Of a stretch of 7,418 bases of DNA, positions 6,525 to 7,418 are shown one piece after another. Source of the stretch: Chitinophaga pinensis (GTDB lineage: Bacteria > Bacteroidota > Bacteroidia > UKL13-3); the NCBI GenBank assembly GCA_945876985.1, contig CAMCQX010000073.1:1-7418 (forward strand), read 5' to 3'. A program made the translations under genes and the position numbers. Every line of letters starts with the position of its first letter. The first letter of the stretch is position 1. Below the pieces are notes generated by a model. The model worked only from the letters and a program-made list of their open reading frames with translations. It ran no database searches and was not told the origin of the DNA.

Positions 6525-6530
6525 TATCTT

Positions 6531-6941
6531 TTATTTATTAATCTCAATATTTGAAAAACCTTGTTCCACTCCATTTACTTTAAATTTAGTGTAAACTTCT
6601 TCTGCAGTTCCGCTGCCAATGGCACATTCGTTGCAGGATTGGTTTGTTTTTATAAATTCGTTAATTAAGTAAATTTTATTGTTAGATAAAATAGTTACTT
6701 TATAGTCTTTTGTGAAATCAGTTATTCTATATTCATTATTATAATTATATAAATAAATACTATCAATAGCTTTTGAAAAATTGGTATTTGAAGCAAATAC
6801 TTTTATCTCAACTGAATCAAGTAAAGTCAAAGAATTACCTTTTACAATTTTTGAAGGACCTTCACTACACGCAACTTTAGTACAACAACTTGTAATTGTT
6901 ATTGCAATTAGAAATAGAGAAAATGATAAAATTGTTTTCAT
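6531..6941 (-). CDS. Small Cys-containing lipoprotein of unknown function
   Basis: A 136-residue protein with a type II signal peptide: K2, hydrophobic core 4-16 and lipobox ITSC with acylation at C19. A second Cys (C20) and C25 follow at once. The mature part looks like a small beta-rich domain rich in Asn, Tyr and Ile. It has a CxxC pair at C103/C106 (SCNECAIG), which may form a disulfide or bind metal. I recognise no family. It should be anchored in the membrane facing the periplasm, so a direct part in cytosolic SUF chemistry is unlikely. It sits between two 43-bp copies of the sufE start, which suggests that it was inserted here. The inverted repeat begins 6 nt after its stop. Confidence 0.75.
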   Translation of the reverse strand: MKTILSFSLFLIAITITSCCTKVACSEGPSKIVKGNSLTLLDSVEIKVFASNTNFSKAIDSIYLYNYNNEYRITDFTKDYKVTILSNNKIYLINEFIKTNQSCNECAIGSGTAEEVYTKFKVNGVEQGFSNIEINK

Positions 6942-6971
6942 GGTAAATTCATTTAAAATTTGTCAAATATC

Positions 6972-7021
6972 TTACAATTTTTCGATGATTTCGTTTTGTA
7001 TGTCTGTTATTGTTTTCATTT
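6972..7021 (-). pseudogene. Broken copy of the sufE start (direct repeat copy B)
   Basis: From ATG 7019-7017 the frame reads MKTITDIQNEIIEKL and stops at 6974-6972. The first 13 residues equal those of the intact sufE, and 43 bases (6979-7021) are identical in DNA. It lies directly downstream of sufS, where sufE normally starts in this phylum, so it is probably the original 5' end, or a duplicate of it. It could still be translated as a 15-aa leader before the lipoprotein gene. Confidence 0.85.
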
Positions 7022-7041
7022 ACTTTCATTTTCTTGAGTTA

Positions 7042-7126
7042 AACCGCTAAGATCGCAATGCTTTCGCAAAGTTCGCGAAGCATTTCTTTGTGCTCTTTGC
7101 GTTTTTACTTTGTGTGCTTTGCGGTT
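7042..7126. repeat. Inverted repeat of CGCAAAG/CACAAAG units overlapping the sufS 3' end
   Basis: The ends AACCGC (7042-7047) and GCGGTT (7121-7126) are complementary. Inside is a strong hairpin: ATGCTTTCGC at 7059-7068 against GCGAAGCAT at 7075-7083, with one bulged base. On the minus strand the right half is made of repeated CGCAAAG and CACAAAG units. It resembles 'ACCGCAAAG' intergenic repeats I recall from Bacteroidota genomes. The last seven codons and the stop of sufS lie inside it. Confidence 0.7.
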
Positions 7127-7418
7127 AATACAACCAATTTCTTTACTGCTTCCAAAAACACGTCCACTTCTGCCAACGTATTATAAACCGAAAACGAAGC
7201 GCGAATGGTTCCATCCACACCCAAGTAATTCATTAATGGTTGTGTACAATGATGACCTGTTCTTACCGCAATTCCTTTTGCATCTAGCATCATACCTGCA
7301 TCAAAATGGTGCATTCCATTAATGATAAATGATTGAACAGAAACTTTTTGTTTGGCTGTTCCAATGAGGTTGATTGGTTGATTGGTTGATTGGTTGATTG
7401 GTTGTTGTAGAGACGTTG
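7105..7418 (-). CDS. sufS: Cysteine desulfurase SufS, C-terminal part, cut by window edge
   Basis: The last 103 residues of a class V PLP desulfurase, which removes sulfur from cysteine to give alanine and an enzyme persulfide that SufE collects. The catalytic cysteine lies in the diagnostic SufS loop RTGHHCTQP, just after GIAV, and is followed by GTIRASFSVYNT. The PLP lysine is beyond the right edge. Two oddities stand out. Before LIGTAKQKVSVQSF there is an Asn/Gln/Pro-rich stretch, QQPINQSTNQPIN, encoded by a tandem 8-bp array. The C-terminus runs past the usual VKKLV end into LTAKHTK, encoded by a repeat element. The frame is open to the edge. The next gene in the operon would normally be sufE; here a sufE start remnant follows. 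Confidence 0.92.
   Translation of the reverse strand, partial: TSLQQPINQSTNQPINLIGTAKQKVSVQSFIINGMHHFDAGMMLDAKGIAVRTGHHCTQPLMNYLGVDGTIRASFSVYNTLAEVDVFLEAVKKLVVLTAKHTK
7370..7401. repeat. Tandem 8-bp repeat, four units of TTGATTGG, inside sufS
   Basis: Four exact back-to-back copies lie at 7370-7377, 7378-7385, 7386-7393 and 7394-7401, with partial unit matches on both sides. On the coding strand the unit is CCAATCAA. Eight is not a multiple of three, so a change of one or two units shifts the frame, while three units add eight residues (QPINQSTN). The array has no stop codon in any of the three coding-strand frames. Confidence 0.95.

Noticed and set aside
6942..6975. TATTTG-like -7 element upstream of the lipoprotein gene
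   Set aside because: It does not fit TAnnTTTG spacing and lacks a TTG element at the right distance.
6365..7021. Classic insertion sequence between the 43-bp repeats
   Set aside because: No transposase or terminal inverted repeats are seen, and 43 bp is too long for an ordinary target-site duplication.
6781..7050. 89-codon plus-strand frame
   Set aside because: It is antisense to the lipoprotein gene and to the sufE remnant; it carries no domain.
7110..7322. 70-codon plus-strand frame
   Set aside because: It is antisense to the conserved SufS C-terminus.
7370..7401. Tandem repeat as a possible CRISPR array
   Set aside because: The units are 8 bp, directly adjacent and without spacers, and they are in frame with sufS.

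Overview
The window looks like chromosomal DNA from a member of the Bacteroidota. The evidence is very AT-rich intergenic DNA, start codons without Shine-Dalgarno sequences, promoters of the TTG-N19-TAnnTTTG type, a SUF cluster in the order sufS-sufE-sufT, a natural Nramp-UspA fusion, and a gene remnant that resembles the small GldL-like membrane proteins of this phylum. The genus cannot be named from this sequence.

Left part (1-2301). On the minus strand, a small membrane-protein gene overlaps by 8 nt the start of a PolX-type DNA polymerase gene that runs off the left edge. Diverging from these on the plus strand is a class V PLP-dependent aminotransferase-like enzyme with a Tat-like N-terminus. 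It is followed at once by a frameshifted remnant of a small membrane protein and by two hairpins with the same stem.

Middle part (2302-4882). On the minus strand, a 626-residue Nramp/MntH metal transporter carries a C-terminal universal stress domain. A small exported protein gene starts 1 nt after its stop codon. The mntH promoter is a near-perfect Bacteroidota promoter with a DtxR/MntR-like palindrome filling its spacer, so control by a metal-responsive repressor is likely.

Right part (4883-7418). All genes are on the minus strand and the transcript order is sufS (C-terminal part only) - small lipoprotein - sufE - sufT (MIP18/DUF59) - queE. SufS takes sulfur from cysteine, SufE relays it to the SUF scaffold (not in view), and SufT helps mature Fe-S proteins. 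QueE is itself a radical SAM [4Fe-4S] enzyme of 7-deazaguanine synthesis. sufBCD would be expected beyond the right edge.

The sufS-sufE junction has been remodelled. A 43-bp exact copy of the sufE start lies just after sufS, and a lipoprotein gene and a large inverted repeat separate it from the real sufE. A second repeat element has been read into the sufS C-terminus, and sufS also contains a four-unit 8-bp tandem array. I see no CRISPR array, tRNA, rRNA, transposase or defence system. I do not claim a wholly new system; the most unusual material is the repeat-driven remodelling of the suf locus and the regulated Nramp-UspA operon.
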